From Aegilops tauschii subsp. strangulata (taxonomy: Eukaryota > Streptophyta > Magnoliopsida > Poales > Poaceae), in contig NC_053037.3 of NCBI RefSeq assembly GCF_002575655.3, positions 448,043,793 through 448,107,792 of the forward strand: 64,000 bases of DNA, written 5' to 3'. Made by a program: the position numbers and the translations under genes. Positions 47,748-58,820 of this stretch are shown here, piece by piece. The notes beneath the pieces are model-generated. The model had not been told where the DNA came from. It ran no database searches and saw only the letters and a program-made list of their open reading frames with translations. Each line of letters opens with the position of its first letter. Positions within the stretch are counted from its first letter, which is position 1.

Positions 47748-49658
47748 TGTCACGTCCCGAGACCGGGCCTAGGCGAGACAACGCCGCGCGCCTATAGACA
47801 TGAAGGCCTATAGTCACGCAAGGCGTAATTTAGCAGACATAAACCAGCAGTGGATCACAAAAGCTCATATATTAACTACACGAATTCCTTTACATTTACA
47901 AATAGCCAAAATACTTTGCATTCTCTAGCCGCTTCCCACCCACTGGTCCAGCCTATTCTTGAATGACATCTTCTAGGCATACTTAAGTTACATCGGCTGC
48001 ATCTAAAAAACAGAGGAGACAAGGGTGAGTACGATAAATCATACCCAGCAAGCAGATACTTCACTATTCAACAAAAGCAATGGTATAATGGTGTAGATCA
48101 ACAAACGAACTGAATCCAAAGGATAAACAAGGTAACCATCATTGAAACATATTTTACTGGAGATGTGTAAAATGAATAGCATAATCGGAGACGAACAAGG
48201 GAGTTATTGGCATCACAGGTGAGCGCAAGCTTCCCAACCCGAGAGTCACACGGATGAAATTTCACACTTTTACGCTCTTAAGAGAGGTACTCCGATGTCG
48301 ACAGCCTCGACCAGAACCACACAGGCTCTAGTAGAGCAGAGCTCTTGTACCCACTAAGACCCGAACACTTGGACCTACTGATGTCGGTCGCTCCTACGGA
48401 TCCATCACCGACACGCTCCCGAACAAGGTCCGTCCTTAGTGAAGAACCCAGACAGTCCCATACCTGAACTGTGACCGGTACATTACGTTTGCCATCCTGA
48501 CACCAATAAAATAGGATATGTGTTTGAATCAACGATAGGATCACTGGAGTCGAAGACAATACACTCATGACTTTTCATGAGTTCCTCCAAAATACTCTGA
48601 TTCCATCAACAAATGGATCATCAAGAAATGGATTATGAGGACACACATCCCTCTCTCAAGGATCAATAAGGATCAAGGTGCAACAATATCATCAAATAAT
48701 CAAGGAAGGCAACAATAAAGCGAGATCAGGAAGTTTAGCAAAGCAGCTACTTGCCTCGGTAGAACCTTTCTATCAATATTATCCCCACAAGCTTGCCCTT
48801 GAATAAACGTGGTACAACGATCTTGTATAATCTACGTATTCTGCTTGGTTCTTGTCTGCGTCAAGGCAGCGTCTCTCCTCTTATTTTCTTGCATGGATGC
48901 ATATCAACATCCCCACTGGCGCACCTCTTTTCTCTTCTGGTTTGTCCTCACTTTCTCTTGGAGTTGTGCTTTCGAGCAGCCGTAGAAGTGTTCTATTTAT
49001 AGGAGCTGACGGTCAGTCGCTAGCTAAAATATCTCAGCCGCAGTGACTCTTGCCGCTTGACCCTTGGCCCTTGAAGCTGGGTAAAAATGATTTGGCTGCT
49101 GCCCCTACAGCTAGTGCAAAGGCCTAATCAACCTGGCCACCATGGGAAGTGTCCACGTATAGGACTAGAATGTCCAAGCCACTAGCAAGTGCCAACACAA
49201 CATCCACGTACACAGATGTTTTACTTAGCTTGGAAGGATCCCTACACACGTGTGCATTCTCATGATTACATACATGCACCTAGTTGACTTGAAGCTCTAG
49301 TACTAGAAATATCTATTGATCGATCATTTGTACCTGGTCCAATTTCATCTATTCAAATGCCACGTAAACTCTCTTATAAAGCTTATACTGCCAACTAGCT
49401 AGTAGTACTTCCCAATTTCCCATGCCTATACCTCAACGTGAGTGCATGGATGCAAGTCTATATGTACATACACATACTCTTACTTAGTATGTAATTTTCT
49501 AATATTTAATGCATGCAAAAATTGCAGCTCTATTTTAATTCTTTGAAACAAGAATATAGCATAACTTTTTTCCCCAATTATTTTATGTTAAACGGATAAT
49601 AGAAATTTAATTACTCATCTTAATTTAAATTAATAACCCCAAAATATGGGTTATTACA
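47748..49658. mobile_element. Solo LTR (gypsy-type), TSD TGATG
   Basis: A 1,911-bp segment starts TGTCACGTCCCGAGACCGGG and ends GGGTTATTACA, with TGATG on both sides (47743-47747 and 49659-49663). It has no internal domain. Terminal text resembles chromovirus-type LTRs (TGT...GTCC and GGGTNTTACA-like ends), which hints at minus orientation. It is the product of LTR-LTR recombination. ORFs inside it are not genes. Confidence 0.9.
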
Positions 49659-49739
49659 TGATGTGTCAACTAAGAAGATGGCATTCAATATTGTGTATAT
49701 GATGTAAAAACTAAGCATTGCAATACAACATATGCATTA

Positions 49740-50890
49740 TATGAGTAATATAACCCTGCCAAGTTTGAGCATACACCTCAGGGGATAATAGGACTGGTCA
49801 TCTGCCTCTGAATCCTCCTCTGAAGAGCTATCTGTAACCAGCAAGATATCTGCTTCAGCAGGTAGCATTGTCTGCTCTGAAGACCTTGTTTTCACTCCAG
49901 ATTTCTCCATCACCAATTCAAATGGCTGATGCACAGGAAGAGCAGTTGAATATACAAACATTGTCGACAAAAGCAATGAGAAATACAAAAAAAGGACGCC
50001 ATGATATAATTCACATATATGACGCTTGCCTAAACAGCATGGCATTGCATAATTCACATACATAATGCCTTGCAGCAAGATAACATTGCATAATTCACAT
50101 ATATAATGTCTTGCAACAAGATGGCATTGCATAATTCACATATATGGTAATTAGACACTAAACAGGTGGCATTCACACAAAGCATGTCTAAACTAAGCAA
50201 ATGACATATCAATGCAAGATACCATACGCACGATATGAGCAACATAACCCTGCCAAGTTAGGGCATGCACCTCAGGGGGGAAATATGACTGGCCATCTGT
50301 CCCTGAATCCTCCTCTGAGGAGCTATCGGTAACCAGCAAGACATGTGCTTCGTCAGATAGCATTGTCTGCTCTGAAGACCTTGTTTCCACTCCAGATTTT
50401 TCCATGACCGTGCCGAATGGCTGATGCACAGGAAGAGTAATTGAATGTACTAAAATTGTTGACAAATTTAACACATAATAAAAAATGATGGCATGATATA
50501 ATTCACATATAAGATGACTGGCTAACCAGGGTGGCATTGCAAAATTCACATATACGATGCCTGGCTAGACAAGATGGCATTGCATGATTCGCATATACAA
50601 TAAAGAAACTAAACAGATGGCATTGACACAAAGCATGTCTAAACTAAGCAGATGACATCTTTAATGTATACAGTAAGCAATGCAAGGCACCATATGCATG
50701 ATATTACCAACATCAGCATGCCAAGTTAGAGCGAAGACCTCATGGGGTAAATAGGAGTGGTCTTCTCCTTCTGAATCCCCCTCAGAACAGTTATCTTCCT
50801 CTTGATTACGATCCGAAATGGGTGGAGGGGGGCTGCCTTTGCGCCCACCATGGAACGACGTCTGCATGAAATTTTATTGCCACGCAAGGC
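49740..50890 (-). pseudogene. CACTA3 tandem acidic exon modules (three copies)
   Basis: Minus-strand exon-like modules lie at about 49760-49920, 50260-50430 and 50715-50880. The first two are about 497 bp apart and close in sequence (RSSEQTMLPAEADILLVTDSS and RSSEQTMLSDEAHVLLVTDSS, each followed by SEEDS and a QSY motif). The third keeps only the core (EEDNCSEGDSEGEDHSYLPHEVFALTWHA). Each is acidic and Ser-rich. Introns between them carry the repeats of 47290-47742. Splice sites were not all resolved. Function unknown; such acidic stretches could act in protein-protein contact. Confidence 0.5.
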
Positions 50891-51273
50891 TCGTCTCTTT
50901 TGCTCTACATGATCAGTTCCATTGTATACAATAACTGGCATGCATAGGAATAAAACATAGTGAGATTATGTAAGGAGTGCATGCACAAATCCAGAGTGAT
51001 GGTAGCAAACTGTGGATAGACCCAAAACCAATGATAGTAGGCAGATAATAGCTTTAGTTAAAAAATACAGATAATGGCTCCTTTAATGTTTGTTTGCACC
51101 CAACATGAAACTCATAGTAGACACCTGAGATTAACCAGATAGTAGACAGATAGTACTGATTGTTGCCCCAATATGTACCCCACAACCATTTAAAAACTCA
51201 AGTTTCAGCATTAGTTTGGACCTGACTCGGAGTCTAATAGGTGAACACGATGATAATGTAGCATGTCATCATA

Positions 51274-51545
51274 TTAAGAGACGCATAACATAAGCAGACA
51301 CGGAAGAGTGCGACCTCTCTTGCGGACCCCTGTAGTCCTCAAGGTCATCTGCTCAGTTGATGATGGTAATGCAGTTGCCGTGGCTGCCGGCGGCGGGGAA
51401 GAAGATCTGAGGCGGCGAAATACAGTCTGGAGAGCGGATCCCTGCTGTGGTGAACCCTTCCGTCGCTGGAGCAGCTGAGCTGGGGTGGAACACAACGCCG
51501 CAGGAGCAGGACAAACCACACAAGGTTTTCTTTGACACATATCTC
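51274..51545 (-). pseudogene. CACTA3 Ser/Arg-rich exon, copy 1
   Basis: The minus-strand peptide contains CVVCPAPAALCSTPAQLLQRRKG, then FRRLRSSSPPPAATATALPS and TLRTTGVRKRG before a possible donor. It is clearly homologous to the exon at 52310-52530. 50891-51273 between the acidic modules and this exon is intron-like, with nothing else recognised. Confidence 0.5.
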
Positions 51546-51565
51546 TAACAGAAGTAATTGAGTAA

Positions 51566-52030
51566 GGGCTTGTTTGAATTTGAGGATTCTAACAATGCAA
51601 GGATAGGAAATAGACAGGAATAGGATAGGAATGCACGTGCAAAACAGAGAATTTAAAAACACAGGATTTCTGCCAATCTGGGTGTTTGATTCACAACAAT
51701 TGGAAGATCACAGGATGCAAAAAAGCATGGTGAGATTAAGTCAAACCACAAGAAAATGTACGGTTATAATTCTATTATGCTACTATCTCTTAGTCTTGTG
51801 CTTGATGAATAGGAATATGAAAATGAGAAGTGGAAATTAGAATTCCTACGGTTTTTCTTTCAAGGAGACACTAAAGGAACAAATCCTATAGTTTTCCTTT
51901 GCTCCATTCATTTGCACCAAATTCATGAAAAGTAGTACCATAGGAAACTTTCCAATTCCGATGTTTTTCATTCACTTTTCCTTTCAAGCACTGGCGATTC
52001 TAGTAGGCAGGCTTGAGCAAGGAAAATCCT
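51566..52030. repeat. Possible MITE-like AT-rich insertion
   Basis: Starts AAGGGCTTGTTTGAATTTGAGGATTC and ends near CCTTTCAAGCACTGG; the ends are loosely inverted. It contains AGGATAGGAAATAGACAGGAATAGG-type text seen in many grass MITEs. No target duplication could be shown, so this is a weak call. Confidence 0.3.
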
Positions 52031-52309
52031 ACACTAAAAAAATGTTTTTGTGCTACTTCTATTACTTTGGACCCAGGCCACTGCCATACTAGCTCAATTC
52101 CCAGGCCCATCGACAAATGCACAGCTCAAACGCGCGGAGATAAATAATGATGGCGTTCAAGAGAGTCCATCACGGATAGCTAAGTTGCCTGGTACCTCAC
52201 TGCTTGTCATATAGTAGGATAAAATAATCGTATTTCCCGTTACTACGAGTGCTCAGTGGACAATATATATAACATGTAGAGTAAAAAAGAGATGCAACAA
52301 GTGTACAAC

Positions 52310-52535
52310 CTCTTTGGTGAAGCCATGTCGATCTCAGCGTGATTGGGTTGGCCGGTGAGGATGCTCCGGCTGACTTGGTTGTCGGAGGAGGGGAAGAAGA
52401 TCTTAGGCGTCTGGAGATGGAGCCCGAGGTACTGCTCCGCTGTGATGGAGGGTTTCGTCGTTGGAGCAGCTCCGGTGAGTTGTATGACGCCGAGGCTGAA
52501 GCAGGACAAGAGAGACAACGAACAACGTTAACCTG
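52310..52535 (-). pseudogene. CACTA3 Ser/Arg-rich exon, copy 2
   Basis: The minus-strand peptide runs RCLSCPASASASYNSPELLQ, then RRLRSSSPPPTTKSAGASSP and TLRSTWLHQRG. A donor lies in CAAAGAG|GTTGTAC, which recurs at 53460. It is paralogous to 51274-51545, a second example of exon duplication in this gene. 52040-52300 and 52536-52620 are intron-like. Confidence 0.5.
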
Positions 52536-52621
52536 AGTGGAATTCTAATAGCATCTCTAATACATGACGTAAAATACATAACCACAAAGTGCTAGATGTA
52601 AAATACATCAGCCGCTCATCT

Positions 52622-52723
52622 CTGAACTTAACTGTCGAAACTGAATTTAACTGTCGAAACTGAACTTAACTGTCGAAACTGAACTTAACTGTCGAAACTG
52701 AATTTTGCTGTCGAAACTGAACG
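52622..52723. repeat. 19-bp tandem repeat, about five copies
   Basis: The unit CTGAACTTAACTGTCGAAA repeats head to tail with single-base changes (GAATTTAAC, GAATTTTGC). Non-coding. Confidence 0.95.
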
Positions 52724-53197
52724 CACTAGCAAGGTGAGGCTACACGTCGGTCGACTGACTTTTTCATCTCTGGTCAGTCGATTTTGCAGCCGTTGGATAC
52801 GAAATGAAGGGCCTGCGGTTCATCTTCAACCTCCACCCCCCTGAGCCGCCAGCCACCACCGGCCAAACAACAGCCCCTCACCGCCCGCGGCCGGTGGTGC
52901 GCCGCCACGCCCGCCCCGAAAACACTCCCCACCGTTGGTCCGCCGCCGCCCCGGCCATCCCTCTAGCCCCCCCCCCCGTGCCGAGCTTTTTCTCCGGCGA
53001 TCCCCACGCCACCGCCCCGCCAACGCCGGCGACCACCACCCCCATCCTGAACCCTAAGATAGATAGTGGGGTACCTCTCCGGCGAGCCCCCCTCCCCGCT
53101 GCGGCTGGTTCTTCCTTCACCCCGGCGAGCCCCCCCCCCCCCACCCCCTGAAAATTGACTGACCCAAAAGTCGATTCAGTCGACTGAAGTGTAGCTA

Positions 53198-53335
53198 AAT
53201 CGGAGCAGCATCGCAAGCAAGAGCAAGAGCGAGAGCAGCAGCGCGAGCAAGAGCAATAGCAAGAGCAGACCAGGCAGGGGACCGAGAGCAAGAGCAGAGC
53301 AGCAGCGCGAGCGAGAGCTAAAGCAGCAGCAGCTC
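53198..53335. repeat. (GAGCAA)n-like hexanucleotide repeat
   Basis: Imperfect GAGCAAGAGC/GAGCAGCAGCGCGAGC runs in two blocks. Read in some frames it gives Leu/Cys/Ser-rich ORFs, which are artefacts. The 52804-53151 stretch to its left is C-rich (CCCCACC, CCGGCGA) and may be exonic or leader sequence of the CACTA3 gene; no convincing domain. Confidence 0.9.
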
Positions 53336-53433
53336 CTACTGATGTGGACGTCGCCGCCGAGGGAGCGACGCCATGGAGGAAGTGGCCGGCGACGCCGCCG
53401 TGGATGGAGCGCCGGCAGCACCGTGAGATCGAA

Positions 53434-53664
53434 TCAAGAAGAAAATGCGGCGATTAGTGTACAACCTCTTTGGTGGCGCCGATTAGGCTGCAGCTTCATC
53501 TGAGGAAACGGTGATGATGATGCTCTTCCGGTGGTGCAGGTGAAGACGGCGGTGTGGGAATGGAGGTGGCACGAAAGATGAGGGGAACGTCGGGGCAGCT
53601 CCTTGGAGGTGGAGGACGGATTGGCTGAACCGGCGGGACGATGAGATCGACGACGGATCCTCAT
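53434..53664 (-). pseudogene. Possible first exon of the CACTA3 gene
   Basis: An ATG at 53664 opens a 76-codon minus-strand frame (MRIRRRSHRPAGSANPSST) that ends HQRGCTL at the same CAAAGAG|GTTGTAC donor used at 52310. The shared donor and ending suggest it is the first exon, or another copy, of the same module. Weak evidence for the start. Confidence 0.35.
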
Positions 53665-53939
53665 CCGGTACGGTGGATGAGGGACGTTGAGGTGTTGCTG
53701 TGGACGACGTCGTCGGGGAAGAGGCTCCGGCTGGGTGGCGGACGGAGCAGGGTGTGGGGTGTCGCGGGTTTTCGCGGCCTTGGTGTACGAATGGGTAGGC
53801 GGATGGGATGGCAGTGGGGAACCATGGCTTAGAGACGCGCTTGTCCGAAATGTGGGGTAAGTTACGAAAGTACCCCCACCGATTTGAGGCAGTTCTTTCA
53901 GTTCAGGGGTACCACGGGCATTTCGCGTGTCGGGATTTC

Positions 53940-54160
53940 ACAGGAGGTGGGAGTTTTCGCGCGCGTTGTAATTTCGGAATAGCAAGGCGCGGGTTGAGAT
54001 GGAGGGAGTTGTCGGAGCACAACGAGACAAAGATATATCTTAAATATTTCGGGCTAACAAGGCGCGGGTTGAAGAGGCGGGAGTTTCGCAGCACGATAGA
54101 CAGAGACGCTAGCTTGAATTTTCGGCATAACAAGGCGCGGCTTGAAATTTTGGAAGAACA
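53940..54160. repeat. About 73-bp degenerate tandem repeat, three units
   Basis: Units near 53975, 54050 and 54122 share AA(C/G)CAAGGCGCGG(G/C)TTGA, GGCGGGAGTTTCG, GCACGA.AGACA.AGA and AATTTTCGG. They lie just upstream of the CACTA3 gene in its reading direction, so they may belong to its promoter. 53665-53939 contains GC-rich leader-like sequence only. Confidence 0.6.
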
Positions 54161-54231
54161 AGCTTAACGTGTACCAAAAAAAGACAATTTGCACCTCAAC
54201 ACGCACAACACACACACAAACACCATTTAGA

Positions 54232-56420
54232 CTAGAGTAAGGTACACGTGCATTGCACGCATGAGATTTGGCAACCAAATTATGAATAAATACCACATTA
54301 TAGCATGCAAGCTTTGAGTCATATATGCATGATTTAGATGTTCGTTTAATTCTTATAGTTCATTTCATTCAAAATCATCTAGTTTTTATAAGAAAGCTAA
54401 TCTATTTTAAGATTCATGGAATTGTGCGTCGTAAGACATAAAGTAAAAATAAATAATGGCAAATCATGTAGAAAAACATTTGGGCAATTCTGATACGGAA
54501 GATTCTAGAACAAATAAGAAGTGCTTGTGTTTCGATGTTTGTGCATTATGCTTAAGTTCAACCATGGAGTCTTCTAGATTATACATGTGGCGAAATCTGG
54601 TGGAACCTAGATGATATCCAACGGCCAGTAGTGCTCAAATTTGCCATCTTTGGACCATCGGATTCGCCTCATCCAACGACCATCTTTCAAAGTTAAAGTT
54701 ACCCGCACACGATATAAAAAATAAAAAATATAATATATATATAGGGGTATAGTTATAGATATATGATGCGAAAGCCGCCCATCATCTCCAATTAGAATAG
54801 TGTGTCCATGCACGGATGCGACGTGGCCAAATGATGTCTGCCATCAGTATCTCAAATTCAAATCAGTCTAACCTTGTTCAATGTGTATACATTACAACAT
54901 GCTCGTTTCCAAACCACACCGCGCAGATCTCCGTTATATTCATGCATGCATGGGTTTCAAACATCAGGATCTCTTATTCAAATATTTGAATTCAACTTTA
55001 CATTGATTATGACCTCACCTATTCTTTTACACCCACAAAGTAGTCTTCTCTTTATAATTGTACCACTAACTTTCTCTCGTGCATGCATGCACACACACTA
55101 CCAGTCGGCATTATCCATCGCACGCATGCAATCTTTTTCTTTAGGTCGGTCTCCCATGAAGGCACACACCCACACACATCCCCCTCTCCATCATATCGGG
55201 CATTCTTTATCTCTCACGCATGCATGCGCAACGATCGATGTTCCTCTATGTATGTGTGTATATAGCTAGGTCTTTCATAGTTTTCCACACAAACCGATCA
55301 GTCGATATATCCAGTGAGGTCTCACCCTCTTTCCCACGTCCACATCGATCAATCTATACCTCTCTATATAGGATTAACATATATAGCTAATACACCCACA
55401 TTAATTATATATCCAACGTCCCCCTCTCATCATCCATGCCTTCCGCTTCATCTCTCAGACGCGTGCACAATGGCGAAGACAGGGGGCAGTAAGGGCCCTG
55501 CCCCCTCCCTCCCTAACATCACTATATACCGAGGCTAATATGAATGTGATCATTAGACAATTGCTGCTAAAAATGGTTTAAGTTCATGAATTGACCCTCC
55601 TCGTAAAGGATTAGCAATGCTTGGCCCCCTAGCTCATTTATTTTTCATGGCTCCGCCACTGCGCGCAACAGCGCACGTGTTCGCCCCCTCTCTCTAAATA
55701 TCGATCTTGCACTTGTGCATTCCTTCATAGTCTCCCTCCACTCGACCCCTCGCACCATCTTCTAGCCCCCCACCGGATTTTGCCACATGTACAATCTAGC
55801 AGACTCCATGGTTGAACTTAGCATAATGCACAAACCTCAAAACAACAGTGGTTCTCTTTTGTTCTAGAATATTCCGTATCATAACTGCCCAAACTTTTTT
55901 TCTAGTTGAATTGCCATTATTTGTTTTTACTTTATGCTTTACAACGCACAATTCCATGAATCATAAAATAGATTAAGGGCTTCTTTGATTCAAAGGATTC
56001 TCAAAGGAATTTTGGAGGATTCTAATCATTAGGAATTTTTCCTATCTTGGTTGTTTGATTCATAGGATTGTAAACCATAGGAATTTTTCCATATGATTCA
56101 TTTGCACTAGATTTCATAGGAAACATCCCATCCACTCAAACCTCTTTGAAAGAATTCTGCGTTTTTTCTATGCACAATCAAACACTCGTACAATCCTGTA
56201 GGATTCAAGACGACATTCCACTATAATCCCATGTTTTTCCTATTCCCGCGTTCTTAGCTTTTTTATAAAAACTAATTGATTTTGAATGAGATGAACTATA
56301 AGAATTAAACAAAGGGCTACATCAGGCATATATGACTCAGAGCTTACATGCTATACTGTGGTATTTATTCATAATTTGGTTGCAAAATCTGATGCGTGCA
56401 ATGCACGTGTACCTTACTAG
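54232..56420. mobile_element. DNA element with about 370-bp terminal inverted repeats
   Basis: The left arm (about 54235-54606) and right arm (about 55770-56418, minus a nested 278-bp MITE) are inverted copies. They start at (A)GTAAGGTACACGTGCATTGCACGC and run through AACCATGGAGTCT(T/G)CTAGATT and ACATGTGGC(G/A)AAATC. The interior (54607-55769) has no transposase; it holds hexamer GCATGC-rich text and a CTCCCTCCCTAACATC segment. Arms this long suggest a foldback or Mutator-like element. The target duplication was not resolved, so the superfamily is open. Confidence 0.7.
55976..56253. mobile_element. Harbinger-type MITE nested in the right arm, TSD TTA
   Basis: AGGGCTTCTTTGATTCAAAGG...CCTATTCCCGCGTTC is flanked by TTA on both sides (55973-55975 and 56254-56256). 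The left arm of the host element shows the empty site with one copy (AGCTAATCTATTTT in the arm orientation), which proves insertion after the arms formed. Confidence 0.8.
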
Positions 56421-57100
56421 TACTTCGAGTATGTGCAAAACACGTAAATTAGAATACCAATGAAACGCTACACAGTGTCTCTCTTACAGTTCATGAAGCC
56501 ACGTGGCACATATGGAGGCGTTGTCGTGACCTCCTTGCGTGGATTGATCACAGTGACGTGCTGCTGGTTCTAGAAGAATGTACTTGTCCTCCCTGAGCCA
56601 TACTGGCGGTACATGCACGAAGCGAAGATGTGCACGCACGCACTCATTCCCTCGCACGCACACGCGGGTACACGGGCGGACGCAATTTTGTACCAAGATC
56701 CACCCCATGTGATAATTTGACGCGTGTAAAGTCGTTCACTTCATTGATGGTCAATTAATACAGCGCATGCAAATTGAGTGGACGTGAGGGCGGAAGAAAG
56801 ACATTATTACTCCACTGCGCGCATGCGAGTAAATCGTGGGTTGCTAGTAGTACTTCCATTGGTCGTATTTTGTGCCAATTTTTTACAGTAACATAATATT
56901 TACGCATTTGAGCAGTGTAGTACTAGAAATTTATGTTCCTCTAAACTCATCGGGAGCCATTTCGGGCCTCGAAACCAAAACCATCAATTAATCTTTGCCT
57001 TGTTCCCATCACATTCGAAAGCCTGCTCACACCTACTAGTACGTACCAAACATGAATGTGTTCCCACTATGCAGGTATTAGTACTAGTGCTAGTACTTAG
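56421..57100. other. Intergenic region, no feature recognised
   Basis: Low-copy-looking sequence upstream of the coiled-coil gene. Simple ACGCACGCACTC text occurs near 56630. No ORF is convincing. Confidence 0.5.
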
Positions 57101-57102
57101 GT

Positions 57103-57110
57103 TATAAAAA
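57103..57110 (+). promoter_or_regulatory. TATA box of the coiled-coil gene
   Basis: GGTTATAAAAAGGGG lies 72-79 bp before the ATG at 57182. It implies a leader of roughly 40-50 bases and supports that ATG as the start. Confidence 0.6.
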
Positions 57111-57181
57111 GGGGAACTACCTAACCGAAAATTACTCTACCTTTCCTCCTCATAAGTGCTTCTTCTTCGTCCGTCGTTGCC

Positions 57182-57905
57182 ATGGCCGGTGAGCAGAGCT
57201 CTAGGTCGAGAACTACTCGTAACAAGGGAGCGGCAACCAAGGCTGCAGAAAAAAAAGAGGGCTCGCCGCCACGCAGAGACCTCGAAAGATCTCTCACGGG
57301 CAAGCGATGGCTCCCAGGAGCGCCCTAGCTGCGGAGGCGAACATGCCGAGCCGGCGGAGCTGGAGTCGTTATCCCTCGACGGCATGCCCGATCAGCTCAA
57401 TAAGCAGAAGGAGTTCATCCAAGGCTTGATGGAGTTGCTGAAGGAGAGCCTCGACGACATGCCCGCTGAGCTCAATCAGCAGGGGGAGTTGACCGCCGGC
57501 TTGGTGATGCTACTGAAGAAGAGCATTGCCTCGGAGAAGAAGGCGACCGGCGAAATCCTGCGACTTCAGGAGGACAAGGTGAAGCTCTGCCACGAGATCG
57601 ACCTGTTGAAGGAGAAGAACGCCGGCTGGAAGAAGCTGCATGAGAATAGTAGTTCCTCGATGAAGATGCTGCAGGCCCTCATCATGGAACAGAAGGAGGA
57701 GTTGGCGAAGCTCCGCATCGAGCACCCGGCTGCTGTCAAGGTACGTAATGCGGCCGTGGAACAGATGATGAAGGCTCGCGTCGAGAAATCCCGCGTCATG
57801 GACAGAATGAAGAAGATGGCGGAGGAGACGCGCAAGGAGATGGAGGTCGTGGAGGCGATGAAGAAGCAGTTACGACTCCGCGGCAAATTAGATCATTTGG
57901 GGTGA
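57182..57905 (+). pseudogene. Coiled-coil protein gene, probable one-base frameshift in an A8 run
   Basis: I do not recognise the family. The first ATG after the TATA box is at 57182 in a good context (GCCATGG). Its frame begins MAGEQSSRSRTTRNKG and stops at 57329. The long open frame is the next one over. The two meet cleanly at an A8 run (57249-57256): one A fewer would join the start to the 200-residue downstream frame. So there is either a real frameshift or a base-call error. Downstream is a 25-residue motif in tandem (SLDGMPDQLNKQKEF... and SLDDMPAELNQQGEL..., each ending MELLKE/VMLLKK). A Lys/Glu-rich coiled coil follows to the end (LRLRGKLDHLG, stop at 57903). No membrane span or signal peptide. 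An ATG at 57156 is in frame with the long ORF but lies in the leader. Confidence 0.6.
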
Positions 57906-58484
57906 TAATCTTCCTTCTTCTTTTGCTCCTGTGTTTCATCTTTTGTTCGGGTGTTTCTCCGCACGTGTCACGTTCTCTGTGAGGCATGAATAGAACAATG
58001 GTTTTTTTAGGGAATGAATAGAACAATGCTAACAATGAGATGACTAGCAAATTAGATCATTTTTTATCGCCATATGGTACTGGGCTGCCGTGTTTCGTGC
58101 TCCTCCGTCGCAGTACTACTCCAGTGGAAAACTTGAGTATACCGCACGGTTCTTTGCTCCTCCTCGATCAGGTCGTCGACGCATTTATACGAGCAATCAA
58201 ATCACAAGGCCCCGCCTTCCAGCAGTAATGAGCCGTCAAATCACAAAGGCCCTCGCCTCTCGTGAAATCGACCAAGCTAGACTGCCCCGCCCTCTAGACT
58301 TTTAAAAAATGTATACTTTTGTACAGCAGTAGTATCGATGGATTGCGCCATGGAGCAAAACTTGAAATTAAAAAAAGGTGGTACATATAGAGAGCGCTCG
58401 TCGCCAAATTATGCATATAGTACTATTAAAAAGGCTAGTCACAATAATGGTGTCCAGCACAACCCACCCCTCAAATAAAACTAA
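57906..58484. repeat. 3' flank with a segment repeated at 60.9 kb
   Basis: 58194-58390 resembles 60893-61147 in the same orientation: GTCAAATCAC, GGCCCC(G/A)CCT, CCAGCAGTAA, CCCCGCCCTC, GACTTTTAAA, ATGGATTGCGCC, GCCATGGAGC and GG(T/C)GGTACA(T/C)AT occur in the same order. A smaller repeat, GCAAATTAGATCATTT, occurs at 57885 and 58048. No gene is seen. Confidence 0.6.
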
Positions 58485-58820
58485 GAGGGTGCTTGGATAC
58501 GTTTTAAAGTAGAGAGAGGGACTAAAACATGCTAGCCTCACCCATGCTTGGATCCAAATACTAAAAAGGCTAAAATCAAGTTAATGAGCATTTATTATCC
58601 TCCAAACCCTCCAATCCAGAACTCTCCTGTGTTAAAGGAGAGGAGTTAAATGCGTAGAGAGAGGACTAATCCACATTTTAGTATGGGTACCCCTGACAAA
58701 AAAAATTAGTCTCAAGACTAGTTTTAGCCCCTCTTTAGTCAGGGGTGCTTGGAACTTTAGCCTCTTAAAGAGACTATTTTTAGTCAGACTAAAATAAGTC
58801 CCTTGGATCCAAGCACCCTC
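58485..58820. mobile_element. Tourist-like (PIF/Harbinger) MITE, TSD TAA
   Basis: GAGGGTGCTTGGATAC... ends ...GGATCCAAGCACCCTC, giving perfect inverted ends for the first 13 bases (GAGGGTGCTTGGA). TAA flanks both sides (58482-58484 and 58821-58823). Inner arms (TTTTAGTC, AAGAGACT) extend the inverted structure. No coding capacity. Confidence 0.9.

Larger units (their letters stand above)
33392..54160 (-). mobile_element. CACTA transposon 3, inverted relative to CACTA2, host to two retrotransposon insertions
   Basis: It starts CACTACAAAAAAAATACACTT at 33392, the reverse complement of the CACTA2 end. After it come the same subterminal motifs, a GGCCC-rich region, and on the minus strand a multi-exon gene ending at 34995. 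The gene is interrupted by the chromovirus (36075-46986) and a solo LTR (47748-49658). Exon-like modules continue to about 53660 and repeated promoter-like text to about 54160. I could not find the opposite TTGTAGTG terminus, so the right limit is an estimate; the end may be deleted or mutated. Confidence 0.65.

Noticed and set aside
53176..53421. Leu/Ser-rich minus-strand ORF resembling a signal peptide
   Set aside because: It is the translation of a GAGCAA-type simple repeat.
56484..56708. 74-codon minus-strand ORF with several Cys
   Set aside because: No start context, promoter or recognisable motif; lies in GCAC-repeat-rich sequence.
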